Source: Phlebiopsis flavidoalba (lineage: Eukaryota; Basidiomycota; Agaricomycetes; Polyporales; Phanerochaetaceae). Taken from it: 64,000 nucleotides of DNA. Location: NCBI GenBank assembly GCA_035772785.1, contig JAOCPU010000062.1:124001-188000 (forward strand), read 5' to 3'. Positions 23,601 through 36,560 of the stretch are shown piece after piece (position 1 is the stretch's first letter; each line of letters starts with the position of its first letter). Made by a program: the position numbers and the translations under genes. Below the pieces are notes generated by a model. That model ran no database searches and had not been told where the DNA came from. It saw nothing but the letters and a program-made list of their open reading frames with translations.

Positions 23601-25026
23601 AGTCATTGATGCTTTCCCCAGACCTCCTTCCAACAAAGCGGACAAGCGATCTAGTGACACGAAGCGCCGTTCCGTCGACTCAGCCATGCTCCTCGGCAGC
23701 ACTGACGATATTTCGCCAGACGACCCCCCTCTTCATCTTGCGCCGAGCAGTTGCGTATCGACCTTCGTCTAAACACCGGCTGTCTGCACCGCTTGACGAG
23801 ATTGCTCTGCAGAAGCTCCACCGCGGAGTCCCTCAGCAGTTTCCAGCATCGCAGCGATTCCACTGCAGGCCCCGAAGAGCCGAAGAGACAACCGTCGAAG
23901 CAGGAGATCATTGCGGCCCAGCGCGCTGCTACTCGTGCGAACCAGCGAAGCGATTCTCGGTGCACAGGCGAACTCGTTCCGCTTTGTGAGGGTTGGATGT
24001 TCTTCTTCCAGATAATGCCATGATACGCAGCTCTCGTCATGATACAGATGGCCACATGCGCTACTCCTACGTGGAACCCGACGGCGAAACATGAAACGAT
24101 TATTAGCGAAATTTGTGCGAGGCCAGAGTGGCCGAGGAGAGAAGCTGGGCCTCGAAGCGAGCGCAGCGATCCTACCCAGAGCGATCTGTTACACGGCCGT
24201 CCTCAGTCGTGGGTCGGGATGTTTCTGGGGGCACAAATTGGAAACGCGTCATCAGCCAGAGAAACATGATAAGGGAAGCCGCGGCGTGACGCACCAGCCA
24301 GCTATCGAAGAGATGTAGTAAGGACGACTTCGCCGTCGGTGTATACCCTCTGCGTTTCCAATTCTGAGAGCAACATCAGCACTTCGCGAGTTGCTACACC
24401 TAATGCGCCAACTATGAATGCGAGGTCACCAACACCGACGGGAGCTTCCGGCATCGCTGCGCAGCGTGCGGCGTCGCCGATGTCTCGTCTGTCCAAGCTA
24501 TCGCACAGCAAGCGAAGGCGAATCCGACGGTCGCCGCACTGCGACCCCATCTTCCAGCTCGCATCACAATCAACGAGTACGCTCACCACACGGGCGGCAA
24601 CAGTCGTTCGCATCTGTTATGATTCCGATTCGTCGCAACACGGCGGGGCGTTCGCCGACGACGCCACAGGACTATGCGCGCTCACCATCGAGAACTACGC
24701 AACCGAGACGGGTCGTCCTGCCCAAGGATGACTTTGGCAGATCTCTACACAACATGATGGCGATCATAGAGCTCAAAAATGCACCAGTGAAGAAGCAGTC
24801 CCTTCCGCCGCTCGACCCTGTGGATTTGAGCTTCTATTTGGGCGCAGCATTGACCTGAACACGCTTCACCCGCAAATCAGGGATATTTATTCCAGTACTT
24901 TCAAAGAACTTAGAGGAAATGGATAATGTGCGTTCTTCCGCTTACCGACGTAATGCTAATGCTAATCTGCCGTTGTACACACAGTCGTTGGCTGAACTTC
25001 TTCAACATGTTGCTCACGCGTTTTAA
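20631..25026 (+). CDS. SH3 and Ras-association domain scaffold (Bud14/Tea4-like SH3), cell polarity
   Basis: A large multi-exon gene of about 1200-1300 residues. The acidic N-terminus contains MGYPSDEEHSVLE (20719) and DDYMDDDDGSSS. An SH3 domain follows at about 20850-21060: YALHSFAATVEGQANVVKG, SNSYWWLVRVLKTQEVGYIP, AENIE and PFERLARLNKHRN. This resembles the SH3 domain of Bud14/Tea4-type polarity factors. Next come an acidic block (EDIEWDDEDYVD, about 21320), Gln-rich low complexity (21550-21640), a basic KDKSKEKG motif (about 22095), and Ser/Gln-rich spacers. Two ubiquitin-like Ras-association segments follow: LRVFAGENLQTEA with TTASDLVRQAIQRFRLSVGD (about 22620-22760), and VFPKNATVAEVIEQG with LERFGIAEGVVDGGDE (about 23350-23440). 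The end has VLLPDNAMIRSSRHDTDGHM (about 24000), ELKNAPVKKQSLPPLDPVD (about 24770), and a last exon SLAELLQHVAHAF after an intron, with the stop at 25024-25026. Start choice is uncertain. Many single-base frame changes. Confidence 0.78.
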
Positions 25027-27284
25027 CTTTGCTATTCGTGCTAATAAGTAATGGACCCCTGTTATTGTTGCTATAATGATGGTTGAGTATCTATTTAAAC
25101 GTTTATTCATGTCATGGGACGTAGACGAATTCACAATCACGTGACCCAATCGATTTCCTCTGGTATTTGGCCCTGTTTTGGATCAGAAGGCTCTGCTTGC
25201 CTAATCGAGCCACCCATCATCCAGTTATCCCGGGCCTCCGAGTACAAGTACTATTCGCAGACTGCCAGTGGACGTCCGCACTCACAAACGTCACAATGCC
25301 GAAGTAGGAGCTCAATCAGAGCTCTTGCTCTGACACCTCTGTTGCCTATCTAGTATAACAATAGGGGCATGGGCAGGAGTTTGCCAGATAATCCTGCGTC
25401 CTTCATGGTTTGACCAACCGTATACCCGAGTATCTTGAGGCGTGCATGCCCACCAAGAGGTACAAAAAGCTCGTTTTAAGGTGTCAATGATTGTACAGTC
25501 ACGGAACCATCACACCGCAAAGGAACTCTACATCCCTTGAAGGTGCCCAACAGCTCTGCAATGTCGACAGGGTTATCATCTTAAGGCATTCAATCGAACA
25601 TCATTGATATGTATCATAGTTCGTGGTTCTGGCTATACATCCTAGGGGGACATCCCTACAGATATCTATGTGACGTTTGCCGTTATCCACCCCCGACCCC
25701 TCGCGGATCCTTTATCACGCTCGGCCGCATGATCCGCAACGAGCCGCGCGTCCGTTCGTGGACTGCGGCGCCGCACGCATCTTGAAATACACACTGACGT
25801 ATCTAAGCCCCGATGAATGACTTGGCCTCATGGGCATGCTCATGACGACATTGCGAGTATTGCTGCTGTTAGTAGTATGCGCTGATTGTGGGGACTCCTG
25901 TTTTCTCGTGAACCAGTATCGTGACGTAGGTGGCTACGACTTTGATGGTTTGTTGCCGGATACCGAGTCATTTCAAGAGACTTTCGAAAATGTAACCTTA
26001 GTGAAAGCTTTGTCAGATCATGTCGGTGATCATAGTCATAGGAAGAGTCTGCCAAGCCCCCGCGCGTTGTCGAGTTCGTGCTCCATACGTGAGACACAAC
26101 ATCCCAGCGCAGGGTCCCTCCTGACTATCGCAGTGTCAGAAAATGTGCATAATATGGAACGTCGGGGGCCGTGTAGCTCGCTGCGCACATCTCCTTATTG
26201 ATGCTAAGTCTCGGACTGAAATTCGAAGTTCTCAGGATGAGAAGATGTGAACGAAAGGCGTCGGCCAGCTACATGAGCCGCATGGGCCACCGGGTTCATG
26301 GCCAAGCCACGTGTGGATTGGGTTTTTTTTTTTTTTTGGGGCCACGGATATTGATCACAAAGCCAGGAAGCCTAGGCCACAGACCAGCCCTAAGATAGTC
26401 TCAGCTCAAAATGTTGTGTACAGACAAGGACACGGTTTATGTAGCATATACTGGGTTAGTAATTTAGAAGAGACTGGAACATCTATGTGCAGGGAAACAA
26501 TGAGTTACGGCTGCGAATTTGAAGATGGTCGGGCCCCATGGACCAGAGGCGGGCTGCCGATTGGAGCACTCTCAACTTTCCGTTTATGTGTCATTCAAGG
26601 GCGCAAGAACTGGGTAATCGAGTACGCTGATAATATTGGCGATTTTTGCTATGAATTAAGAAGAAGGATTTCCGTGAGGGTGCGACATTGAATTCTACGT
26701 GTATTGCTGAATATCGCAATTGCGCGGGGAATTTGTACTTGTTTGTTCCGGCGCAAGTGCTCGGGACGACCCCATCTGATGTATGCTCGCTTCGCTCGCA
26801 ATTTAAATAGATATCCTGGTAGTATGGAGGCGAACCGTATGAACCGGTGCCGGTGGAAGAGGTATCACTGAGTGACTGGAGTGTCTCTGGCACAAGTCGC
26901 GCCGGTTCGCTGCACGTGATCCTCTTACGATCACGTATGGTTAAAATAGAAGCGGGCGCCATCAACGTCCGGTGTTTCCAAATCTAGCCAGACGCACGAG
27001 TGGTGATGGCGTGTTTCGCCAAACAACCTCCACCATGTCATTTACCCACCACACCACACAGGCGAGAGCGCTGGGACCTCTACCTGGTCATATAAAGCTG
27101 TCCGACGGATGGCGTCACTCCCCGAGGCCCGCACAACCCCCCCCTTTCTACGCCATTCCTCCCCGTTCAAGTCATTGGCCGCCTCAGACTGATTAAGCTA
27201 TGCCCCTCAGAATGCTGATTCTGCCGGCGGTTCGTAAGGCTCGTCTTGCAGAACTACCCTCATGTGCCGGGTATGTTTGCCTTT
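25027..27284. other. About 2.3 kb with no supported gene
   Basis: No homologue is recognisable. A 123-codon open frame at 25830-26201 (+) starts with a signal-peptide-like hydrophobic stretch (MGMLMTTLRVLLLLVVCADC), but nothing else supports it. A T15 run lies at 26323-26337. A small inverted repeat, GTGATC/GATCAC, is at about 26917-26935. The sequence may be the left flank of the duplicated ankyrin block. Confidence 0.35.
25830..26201 (+). other. Possible short secreted-protein open frame (weak)
   Basis: A 123-codon frame opens with about 19 residues of hydrophobic, leucine-rich sequence, then CGDSCFLVNQYRDVGGYDFD. This is what a signal peptide and small secreted protein would look like. 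However, there is no family match, the later part is Ser-rich and unremarkable, and the opposite strand is open too. I rate it a weak candidate. Confidence 0.15.
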
Positions 27285-30200
27285 ACGAAGTACTCAGCCC
27301 GTCCCTTTGCATGATGAGGCGGGGCTGCGCCAGCTCGTCGTGAGTCAGACGTGTAAGCCCGCGTCTCAGCCGACAAATATTTCCGTCCTCGTCCGATGTA
27401 TTCGGGGGGGGGGTGGCACCCGTGAAGGACATCAGGACACGGCGAGGAACGCGTGCTCGTGTCGTGAGCGGAAGCGACGAAGATCTCAAACGCGAAGTAC
27501 ATCATGCCCCCTCTCAGGCAGGAGAGACGGTCGCCAAGGAAGGCGGGCTCGCCTAGCCATAAGGCAGACATGCCTCGACGACTTCAAGAAGAACTGGCTA
27601 GATGTCTTCACAGAGAGCTCCTTGTCTCAGTTGATTTGACTGGAATACGTCGTACACGGAGGCCGGCGGATCTGTGCAAGCGTGCCTCGCTCCCTGTACT
27701 CAGATATTGTCGAAGGTTTCCAAGCTGTCCCTCCGCACAGTACTATCCCGATCAAACGCGTTGCCCGACATCTGACGTGCGAACCTGTTTCTGGGGGGGT
27801 AAGTTGCGTCACAGCCGGTGTATCGACTCAAGAGGTGAAGATATATCTATTATACGAAGGCGGTCAGTGGAATTCCGTTCCGGGGGGATGTCACCTGCAT
27901 CCGCACGAAACACACTGTATCCTGATCCATTCCCAATACCCTTACCTGCGCAGTACCAGATCGTTCTTCGGCTTTACCATTATCCTGCGTAGATTTCCTT
28001 GCAGGCTTCGACTTCGATGCGCCCTGGCTTCGCATAGCGGATAGGTAGTCGAGTCTACGCGAACCCCTCGAGCCATTGTTTGCCATGATGCGGTCAATGC
28101 AACACTTCTGTCGATGTTACAAGACGTTCACCCTCCTACGAAGCACCACGTATTGACCAAATATTCTCGTCGTGATTTTCGATGGTAATGGGGGCAATTC
28201 CTCAACTTAACCGTGGCTGCAAACATTGATCCCACTGTCAGTCGTTTCTTGCTCCTACATTTTCCGATAATCATGGCTTGATAGACCCCTGTTTTCAGAC
28301 CGATAGATTTATGAAAAAAGAGCGATCTATCATTAGGATCCATGGGCTCGCGCGTGTCTGCTGGTATTAGAGCATCTCGCAACTACCAAGAACGTGAGGG
28401 GTACTTGAATCGCTACGGCATAGCATTGCGAAAGGCGCGCCACAATCAGAGGGGGTCCCAAAGGATTCGGTCTGACTGGCTGTATAACATTTTTGCGGGA
28501 ACACGTACAAGGGAGTTATGCACCTACAATAAGCAACCGTGGTTACGCCGACCTGGGTCTGGAAATGAACGATTACGATGTCGTGGCTCGTTGCTATTCC
28601 GTACCGGCCAGGATAGCGGACGCTCGATCGGATAGAAAAGCTCGTATACCAAACTGTATCGCACATTCTCTCTTCACGTTTTCACCATTACGACTTAAGC
28701 ATAGAGAATTGATTAGGATTTTGCCATGAATTGTAAGTATTCTCTTCTACTTCCGTTTCTACCGTTTTGAATTAAAAGCGTACCCAGCTCTATACAACCC
28801 GAAAGAACAAGGCTAGGACCCTGCATCGCCACGTGGCGTTTTCTTTGGCACTACATGCCCGATTGACTCGCAGATTGCTGCGAGGTGAGCGTCTTTCATT
28901 ACGGCTCTCGCGAGTCGAGTTTATCTTTTTTGGGGTCTTTTAGCACTGTCCTGTTTCCTCAGAACGATCGCGAGCGCGAGCAGCAAGTAGAGAAAGACAA
29001 GACCTACATTCGTGGGAGGCGGGTCCAGTAAGCTACGTTGTCACTCGTTTAGTTTCACTCTTGACGAGCTGTGTGTCCAGTTCATTGTTGAAGATCCTGG
29101 CCGCCAAAGCCTTTCGGGCAGTTTCAACCCTATCGACGATGGCGAGTGGTCTGCGCAGGCATACATCGGCGTCACTGAGAAATTCTTCAATGCCATCGCC
29201 GCTCGTGAAAGGGACGCCGGTCGCCGCCGCTATAAAAGATAGGAATCGACGTCAACCGCCGTGATTTACGTCGGTCGCACACCTCTCCAAGTTGCCATAA
29301 TACTGTCGGAGGCGACCGAAATATTGCGTGTGATCTCATCGATGCTGATGCGCGCATGACCGCCAGACTTGTGGACGGCAGGACCGCACTACGAATCTCG
29401 TCTGCTGCTAGCTCAACTTCAGCCGTCCGTGTGGAGGAAGATGTTGGAGCGCAGTGCGGTGAACGACACAGCAGCCAATGCTGCGACGGAGAGAAGTTAC
29501 TGAGGAGGAAAGCGAAGAAGGCCAGAGAAGAGAGCGACAAGATGGATTTAGACGATAATGAGGTTGAGGACGAGGACAGACAGAAAGGGACGAGGGCACG
29601 CGCGACAGCAGCGAAGACGACTGGTCATCTGACCGCACGAAGATCATTCCAAGGAGGAGAGAGAGAAGGAGGATGACTCCGACAGAAACGCGGATGTGAT
29701 CCCCTGAACACACTGAGGATGAAACCCGATGTGTTCCAGATTGATGCGGCCCGACTGGGACTACACCCTTAGTGCCCTCGACTTACGCAGTCGCCTCCGG
29801 TTCGGTTGAGGTCGTCGAGCTCTACTACTCGCGAACGGGGCGAATCCAAAGCTCGAGCCTACTACCTCTGAGCGCTCGAATCGGTGCGCCATGACCACCC
29901 GTTAATCCTCGCCACGACCACCGAAGACGAAGACAAGGCAAGCCAGATTGCAGAGAAGCTCATCGCTGCGGGCGCCATCGTCTCGGAGGCAGACGATGAT
30001 CTATCCACCGCATTTTCCATCGTTCTATCTACTATGGGCCACCCAAAGTCTGGTGTCAACTTTCCTCAAAGTTGATCCCGAACGCGAAAGTCGTTCTCGA
30101 TGTCCCATGGATGGAAACTATCTACGCAAATAGTCGTATTCCCTATCGTCGTCTCCGCTGTGAAGATTGGCTTCGTACTCCATGCTGCTGGCAGTTCTTC

Positions 30201-33200
30201 TTGCGCACGGCGCAAAGCTTCCAGATTACGCATGACGATTTTCAACGAGCCAGAGATATGAAGTGAGCTAGGACTCCATTCATGATCTGCAACAACGTTT
30301 CTATACCTCATTGCATCATGTTTTAAGGTTGAAAGAGCGGTCGAAAGACATACAATCGCGCGCCGGAGATAAGTTCCTATCGAGTACATTCATCTGCCGA
30401 TGGAAGTGCGCTCTTATTTCATGGGGTGCAACTTTGACGACGTCGCGTGCGACTGCGCTGGCCGCGCTTAGGCGTCAGATGTCTGAACCCTTCCACCGAA
30501 GGAGAGTGTTTTGCAGCAGTCGCAAAGACCGATACACGCTCCCTTGACTTTGCTCGCATGGTCTGCAATCAATCAAAGAGGCGAAGTCCGAGTCACAGTC
30601 ATCCAAAGAGCGCCCATCTACTCCAGAGACCACTCCGGTACTGGGCAGTGCCGCTCTAAACCACCGTGGGGCACCGAAAGTGTATCGCCACAACAGACAG
30701 ATTAACCTGTGTGGATAGACGGAATTTAAGATGCTGCTAAGACAGAAATAACAATCCTGAGGGACTGAATGAGCACACTCCCAACTCCGACGAGAAAGAG
30801 GACCATGCTGAACCCACTTCCCATCCCTAGCGAGGACGACGAGCGGATCGACTCCATCGAGGCTTACTATGGCGATGGCCGAACTCCTTGCATCACAACG
30901 ACGCAAAGCCGGGTGCCGAGATATGGGAGTGGACTGGCAGAATCCGATCAAAGCGAGACGCGACGCGCTCAGACATAGCATGTCAATAAGTATACCGGCC
31001 TCCATCCGTTACCGTACCTCCTACCGTACCTCGAAAAGTAAAAACAAAACCTACAAAGCCACAACCCTTCTTGTTCTATCGACATGGTCTGGGAAGGCGT
31101 TCGGAGTTCGATGTGCAGTATTGAAGAGCTCTATGCTGCATGTTGGGATGGCGATAATACCAAGATTCGTCGACTCTGCTTGCCGGAGCCTGGCCAAAAG
31201 ACCCAGGGCCCACCGCTCCAGATCTCAGCCCATTGGGGGGATAACTCTGACCATGGTATGTCTAGATCTAATGAATGTAGAAACTTATTTCGCATCACCA
31301 AGCTTTACTTCAGGATTCACTCCGCTGATTTGTGGCGCTATACCGGGGACGTCACTGTGAGAGACGGCCCAAGCTTATTGTCGCGGTCGCTGCAGCACAG
31401 TACAAACCTAAACCAGGCGAGGAGAAGAGATATTCCACCTGGGATCGTACGTTGCTTTCAATGTTCAAGCCTATCGTGCACTTACTCTGTGAGTACTAGC
31501 GTATGTCAACTCAGACGACGAGCCTATCGAGGACGACGATGTCGATATGGACAGCGATACTCAGCGAGCCCGGCAAGATAGACTTGATTGACATCGCCAA
31601 AATTCCCACAGAGGTTCGCACCAACACTGCGTGCCCACATACATTGTTGGAAAACTCCCAAAATCCGTACTCTTGGGAAAGCACGGGTGTAGGAGCAACT
31701 GGAAAAGCACTTTCTCGATGGGAGGGGGGGCCATCTCGGATGACGACCTCGACGCATTTTTTGTGCGAATTCTGGACTGTATCGAACGTACTAGATTACC
31801 GGGATGGGGGGCATCCGGAACCAAAAGCCTGTTAGTATCGATCAGCTTCTATCTGGCAGGATCGGCCGGCTATGTTACTAGTGATGAGTACATCCGTCGT
31901 ACTGGCCAAGGTGTTACCTCTGAAGAACAAGCACGTCCTGCCCAGGCGAGTCAAATCGCAAGATTCTGAGGCCGATCCGGATACGGACCTGAAATTCTTA
32001 CCTGGGCTTGAACGTCCACGGGAAGAAGAGGAAGGATTGGCTTCCCAACATGACCCCCATGCGGAACTAAATCTACGAGCAGAGCGATAAGCTAAGGCCG
32101 CTCTGTGGCTTGCCGCCAAGCGCGGCGCCGTACGCATTGTGAGATACCTCGCAGGCGACCAACCTCTCGCTGCTTACAAGCACTACGCGTCAACACACAG
32201 CGATTACCGCCGCCAAGATAATCCGCCAGGTCACCGACTTGGATGTCGTATTGTCCGAGAAGCTCTGGGTGGGTTACGACGACGAAGTGAACGAGTCCGT
32301 GACGTTGGCTGCAATTGTCGGACGCCAACTTAAAATGCTCGAAACGCTTTGTGCATTGCCGCGGCAAGAAGCTTGAGGCTACTCTTCATCTCAAGTACGT
32401 AGGAGAAGTTGATATTGACCCTCGCGTCACGCACCGAGCTAAGTTCGGATACACAGACACCGCACGAAAGGCTTTCAACAGTGATTATGGCGGCGGATCT
32501 ATTATGCAGAAGTATAACAAGGATATTCGACTTCCTTCTCAGCAATTTGGTGTATCGCCTCTCGAGACCGACTCACAAGGGGTCGTGTGTCCTGCTCCCT
32601 GATCGAGACGCGGTTGCTAACAACAATGTTCAGGGGCGTTGTTCAGGGGGGAGGGGGGGTTGGAATATTTTGCATGTCTTCTGCGCCTGCACATCAGAAG
32701 CATCTGTGAAATTGCTCAGAGCACGCCCTAGGAGCATCTGCCAAAGGAAACAACTGAGCCGACTGCTCCGACAGGCAAACAAAGGAGGAGAAGCGCACGG
32801 TACAGTCTTCCTCGCTATATTTTGGCCGTCTTCTGAAAGCACAGCAGCCTGCCTTCATCTTGCAGTGTGAATGCAAGAGCCCGGCTTGACCTCGTCCCCC
32901 GGCTTTTCACGTGCTGCGTGTCGTAGTCAGAGGTGCCGCCTCAATCATCTTATTCGCGAGTCCGAAGGCTACACCCCGCTGCAACTCGCTATCGAAGCAC
33001 AAGCGTCCCTCGGGTCGTAAAGCTACTAGCCGAAGCAGGGCACCTGAGGCCCTCACCCTAGAGGATGGCGTCGGTCACAACGCCGCTAGAGATGGCAACA
33101 CAGCAGGCGTTTCTTGAAAGGCTCAACGTCGTGCGTGACAGCAAGTTCAAGTGCCCATCAAGGCTGGAAATCGCGTACAAAGCCAAGCCGTTGTGATCTC

Positions 33201-33695
33201 GAGGCTAAGGAAGTCGAGCTACACACGCTTCCGGACAACTCTCGATGCCTCTCTTGCGTGAGGGGCTGCTCACGCACGGCACAAAGCTGACAAATTGATA
33301 AGCTGCTGGGCATTTGCAGACCGAACTCGAGGCAAAAATTGTCAAGGAGAAGTCTAGGGCGGAGTGAGAGAAGGCGGCTTGAGGAGAGGCGGAAGCCATC
33401 CTCTTATTCCTTTCTGACCTATCTGAAGCGATGGCACCGAAAGGGATAAGGGCGGCACCGCATCCGAGGTGCTCTAAAGGTGCTCATGGTTGCCCTGCAC
33501 TCGCTGTCACTCACGCCCGACGCCTCGTCGTCTCGTCCACCTCAGCGATGTCCGGATTCCGTCACACGGTGCTTGGAAGCGCTCTGACAAAAAGCAGCAA
33601 GAAGAGATCTCCGTAAATACGATGAAGGATGAAGGCGAGGGTCTTCCAGAGGAGGAGGAGCCCGAAAAGACGAGAGGTGCGCCTCATCTCAAATA
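27285..33695 (+). pseudogene. Ankyrin-repeat protein, copy A (heavily broken)
   Basis: This is a full-length but badly interrupted copy of a large Agaricomycete ankyrin-repeat protein of unknown job, the same gene as copy B at 40915. Segments in family order: DDFKKNW-like with the ESSLSQLI region (about 27575-27640), PTSDV (about 27765), QIVLRLY (about 27955), the block before the ankyrin part with GRQSLSGSFNPIDDGEWS (about 29095-29155), ankyrin repeats RTPLQVA-like and MTARLVDGRTAL (about 29270-29400), AKVVLDVPW (about 30075), CWDGDNTKIRRLC (about 31140), and a C-terminus with CLEALKKS-like and EDEGEGLPEEEEPEKTRGAP ending at 33695. Compared with copy B it has many substitutions as well as indels (by eye some 75-85% identical), so here true decay is more convincing than simple sequence error. 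Confidence 0.72.
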
Positions 33696-34245
33696 ATTGG
33701 AATGCTACGTGCATCTCCTTCCGATTGAACGGTCGTCTACATCATATAGCTACTTTGGACACTATATGATATTTAAGTTTGTAGTTCCCGCATGGAGGGC
33801 TCAAGTACTTTCCCGCGATGCACTTGGGGTTTTACAGTGTAATACATGTCACGTCTCGTGCCCCCCCGGTGATGTATGTCTTGTGTTCTATCAGAGAGCT
33901 TCACACCATAAGCAAAATAGTTCTCATAAAATGTACTCGCTTTCGCCGGGCAGAACGTTTCTTAGGCCACCCAGGAGGCCATCTCATGATCAGCACGCTC
34001 ACGCCTCCCACTACTACTACTAGCTATTATTGAGCACCTCAATCGACGACAGATTCGACGTCAGTCGCGGACTAGGCAGCATCCCCATAAGCCTCGCCAA
34101 GCGCAAGGGCCAGCGTGTATCTAAGATCAAGTTCGCTGCATTGTCGTGTGCAATCTGGGTAAGGTCGTTTGACCTGGTTGTTGAGACCTCTCCTGTGAAT
34201 TTAAACACTCAATATTGTTCCGTAACAGTACCCTGCGCGGCGCCC
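33696..34245. other. Spacer between ankyrin copy A and methyltransferase
   Basis: About 550 bp with no recognised gene. The segment after 34030 has an open frame (MSTSIDDRFDVSRGLGSIPI), but it shows no family resemblance. It may contain the methyltransferase promoter or a first exon. Confidence 0.3.
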
Positions 34246-35103
34246 ATGGACTCGGAATCCGAAGGTTTCTCCACCTCACAGAGGGCACTACGTAGTAGGA
34301 CACGATGACAGCATCAACAATTGGCTCTCCCAACGCAACGCTAGAAAACTCCGCTGCATACCTCATCAGCTCCCTCACACCTTCCATGGAAATCCTCGAT
34401 GTCGGCTGCGGTCCTGGTAGCATCACCATGGAGTTTGCCCGCTGTGTTCCTCGCGGGCATGTCACGGGGATGGATACCTCCTCTGCAGCGTCGATCCTCA
34501 CGAAACTACGCGCAGACGCAGTCGCAGATGGTGTAACAATGTCGAGTTTGTTGTAGGAGACGCGCTCGCACGCACTCCCCTATGCGGACAACACTTTCGA
34601 CCTCGCACACGCACACCAGGTGCTGCAGCACGTCGCAGAGACCCTGGTGCTAGCTCTGCGCGAAATGCTTCGCGTCACAAAACCTGGTGGGATTGTTGCG
34701 TGCCGGTCAGGGGAGCTTGAAAGCATGATTCTGTACCCACCGAATGAGGACATCGCAGCGTTGGCGGACTTGTTCTCGCGGCTACTAGAGGGGACAAGTC
34801 CGCGAGATCCGGGAAGCGGACGAAAATTGCACAAGTGGGGCGAGAGATGCAGGGTTCGATCCTATGCGGATCAGAACGACAAGCAGTACCTGGACCTTTC
34901 GGACGCCAGAGGAGCGAACCTGGTTCGCGGGACCCCATGTCCAAGTTGGTCACAGGAGCCGATTTTGCGAAAGCGGGCGGTTGAGAAGGGATACGCTACG
35001 CAGGAGGAGCTAAATCGCATGGCGCAGGCATGGCTCAGGTGGGCAGGAGGAGGAGGATGGTCTCATGATTATGGTCCATATTGAGATGATTTACCGGGTT
35101 TAG
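34246..35103 (+). CDS. SAM-dependent class I methyltransferase (UbiE/Methyltransf_11 type), frameshifted
   Basis: A class I methyltransferase that should use S-adenosylmethionine; the substrate cannot be told. After MDSESEGFS (34246) comes HYVVGHDDSINNWLSQRNA, then YLISSLTPSMEILDVGCGPG (glycine-rich SAM-binding motif I, about 34360-34420), and ITMEFA with GHVTGMD (motif II acidic residue). After one lost base near 34540 the frame resumes with VEFVVGDALALPYADNTFDL, and then HAHQVLQHV (motif IV-like, about 34610-34640) and EMLRVTKPGGIVACR (about 34660-34710). The C-terminal part has EEERTW-like and EELNRMAQAWLRWAGG, ending EDGLMIMVHIEMIYRV with the stop at 35101-35103. Length (about 270 residues) and gene order fit common fungal methyltransferases. 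It needs about three or four single-base corrections and appears to have no intron between 34300 and 35103. Confidence 0.82.
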
Positions 35104-36560
35104 TTTGTGTTTCAAGAAGATCTCCGTACTCTAACATACGTGTCGGACTCGGATGGCTTCGAACATTTCAATGAACCCGGCGTTATGCACCCAAGTTCCC
35201 GATTCTAATCGGTCGGTTCGTGGTCAATTTTCGGATGAATATGCCCCTCTTTGGCTTGTTGTATCGTTGGGTGACGTATTTCTGCAACTGAGCTAGAGCT
35301 TTCAGGAATATTTCACAAGAGATCACAATGATTCAGAGTTACTGCGGCGATTTCCCGCTCAGGACCGCGGCCCTTCTGGTGGCGGCGCGCGCGCGTGGGC
35401 ATGTAAGCTGCAGAAATATCATCGTCAACATGCAGCAGTATTTGTTAGAGATTTATTTTTTGGCATACGTTGGCTGAAGGCGGGTGTCGCGTTGATATCG
35501 TTTCCAGGTAGAGTCAACTCCTAGAAAATTATCAACATCCACAAGCGCCTGCGGAAATTTCCGATGTGTTTACTGGCACTTAGCGCCAGTGTCGCAAAAA
35601 GTAAATTAGGGTTAGCGGGGCTTCTAAGCCCTTAAAAGGTCAAAAGACGCGAGTGCCTGCTAAGAAAGGAGAAACTCTGATAAGGGTCTTAGAAGGACCC
35701 GACAGGTAAGTAGAAATACTTACTGAGGTAAGTAATACCCACTGACTATGGAGCCAATCTAGGGACGGTTCAGCTTTGTGACTGGACGTCACGCCAGACG
35801 TTCTATGAAGAAGGTGAGGCAACCGAGCAATGTCAGTAGGCATGTCGGGACCCCGAAACCGGTCCAGCTATTCGAGCGTTGCATTCCGTAGATCATGTTC
35901 ACAATTGATATGATGCACTTATACCATGGCGCTTTGTCAAATGTAAAATGTGTTGTGAGAGCGTGCACCCAGCTTAGCACTTGTGGTGGTTCAAACAGCT
36001 CTCCGTTGGCTGTCGACAAGCTCTTCATGCCGCTCATATAATGATGGCGGCATGGCGTCTACGTTTCCCATAACGAGACCAAAGGGCGCAGCTGAGCAGT
36101 GCGAGCTGTATGATCACCATTATATGGTACATTAATATACAAGTGTTGTCACGTTTTAGACTGTGTGTTTATACTATACAACAATCTCAGATATAATAGA
36201 GATTGACTCCAAGACCCAACTCGATCAAATTACGAGTTACATTATTATTTCCAGACAAGAGATGTGGAACCACGGCTCAATCATCACGGAAACAATACCG
36301 GATACAAGTTTATAATTAGAAGAGGCTACGAATGATCAGTGAAAAATCACATAAAATGTAGGTAATGAAGCAATGAATGATTGATGTTCCAAGCTCAAGC
36401 TCAGAGTCATCCTCGACTGCAAGAAATAATCTATTCAATCAACTCAGGCGGAAGTAACGGATTTGAGCTAGTGTATGAGTCAAATCATTACTTGTGCTAT
36501 GTAATCACCCTGCAACATTATCACAAATGTTCTCATGTTGCTCAGACAACCCTAGGAATA
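35104..36560. other. Gene-poor AT-rich stretch with one inverted-repeat arm
   Basis: No intact gene. Small hairpins are present, such as GGGCTT/AAGCCC near 35618-35632 and TACTTAC/GTAAGTA near 35717-35735. A minus-strand open frame at 35789-36037 ends in a hydrophobic segment with GVPTCLLTLLGC, which recurs at 38430-38465 in the other orientation. From 36120 to 36400 the sequence is very AT-rich. Confidence 0.4.
35743..35857 (-). repeat. Left arm of a 115-bp inverted duplication
   Basis: Read on the minus strand, this segment matches 38418-38534 at roughly 90% or better by eye. Shared blocks include TGACATTGCTCGG and CACCTTCTTCATAGAACGTC, and also CCAGTCACAAAGCTGAACCG. Both arms encode GVPTCLLTLLGC in an open frame. 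The arms enclose about 2.6 kb that holds two unrelated DNA elements. Confidence 0.85.

Noticed and set aside
34846..34860. GGTTCGATCCT, resembling a tRNA B box
   Set aside because: It lies inside the methyltransferase coding region and no cloverleaf or A box is at the right distance.
35606..35615. TTAGGGTTAG, a telomere-like decamer
   Set aside because: Only two units; not an array, and neighbouring sequence is ordinary, so it is no evidence for a telomere or interstitial telomere.
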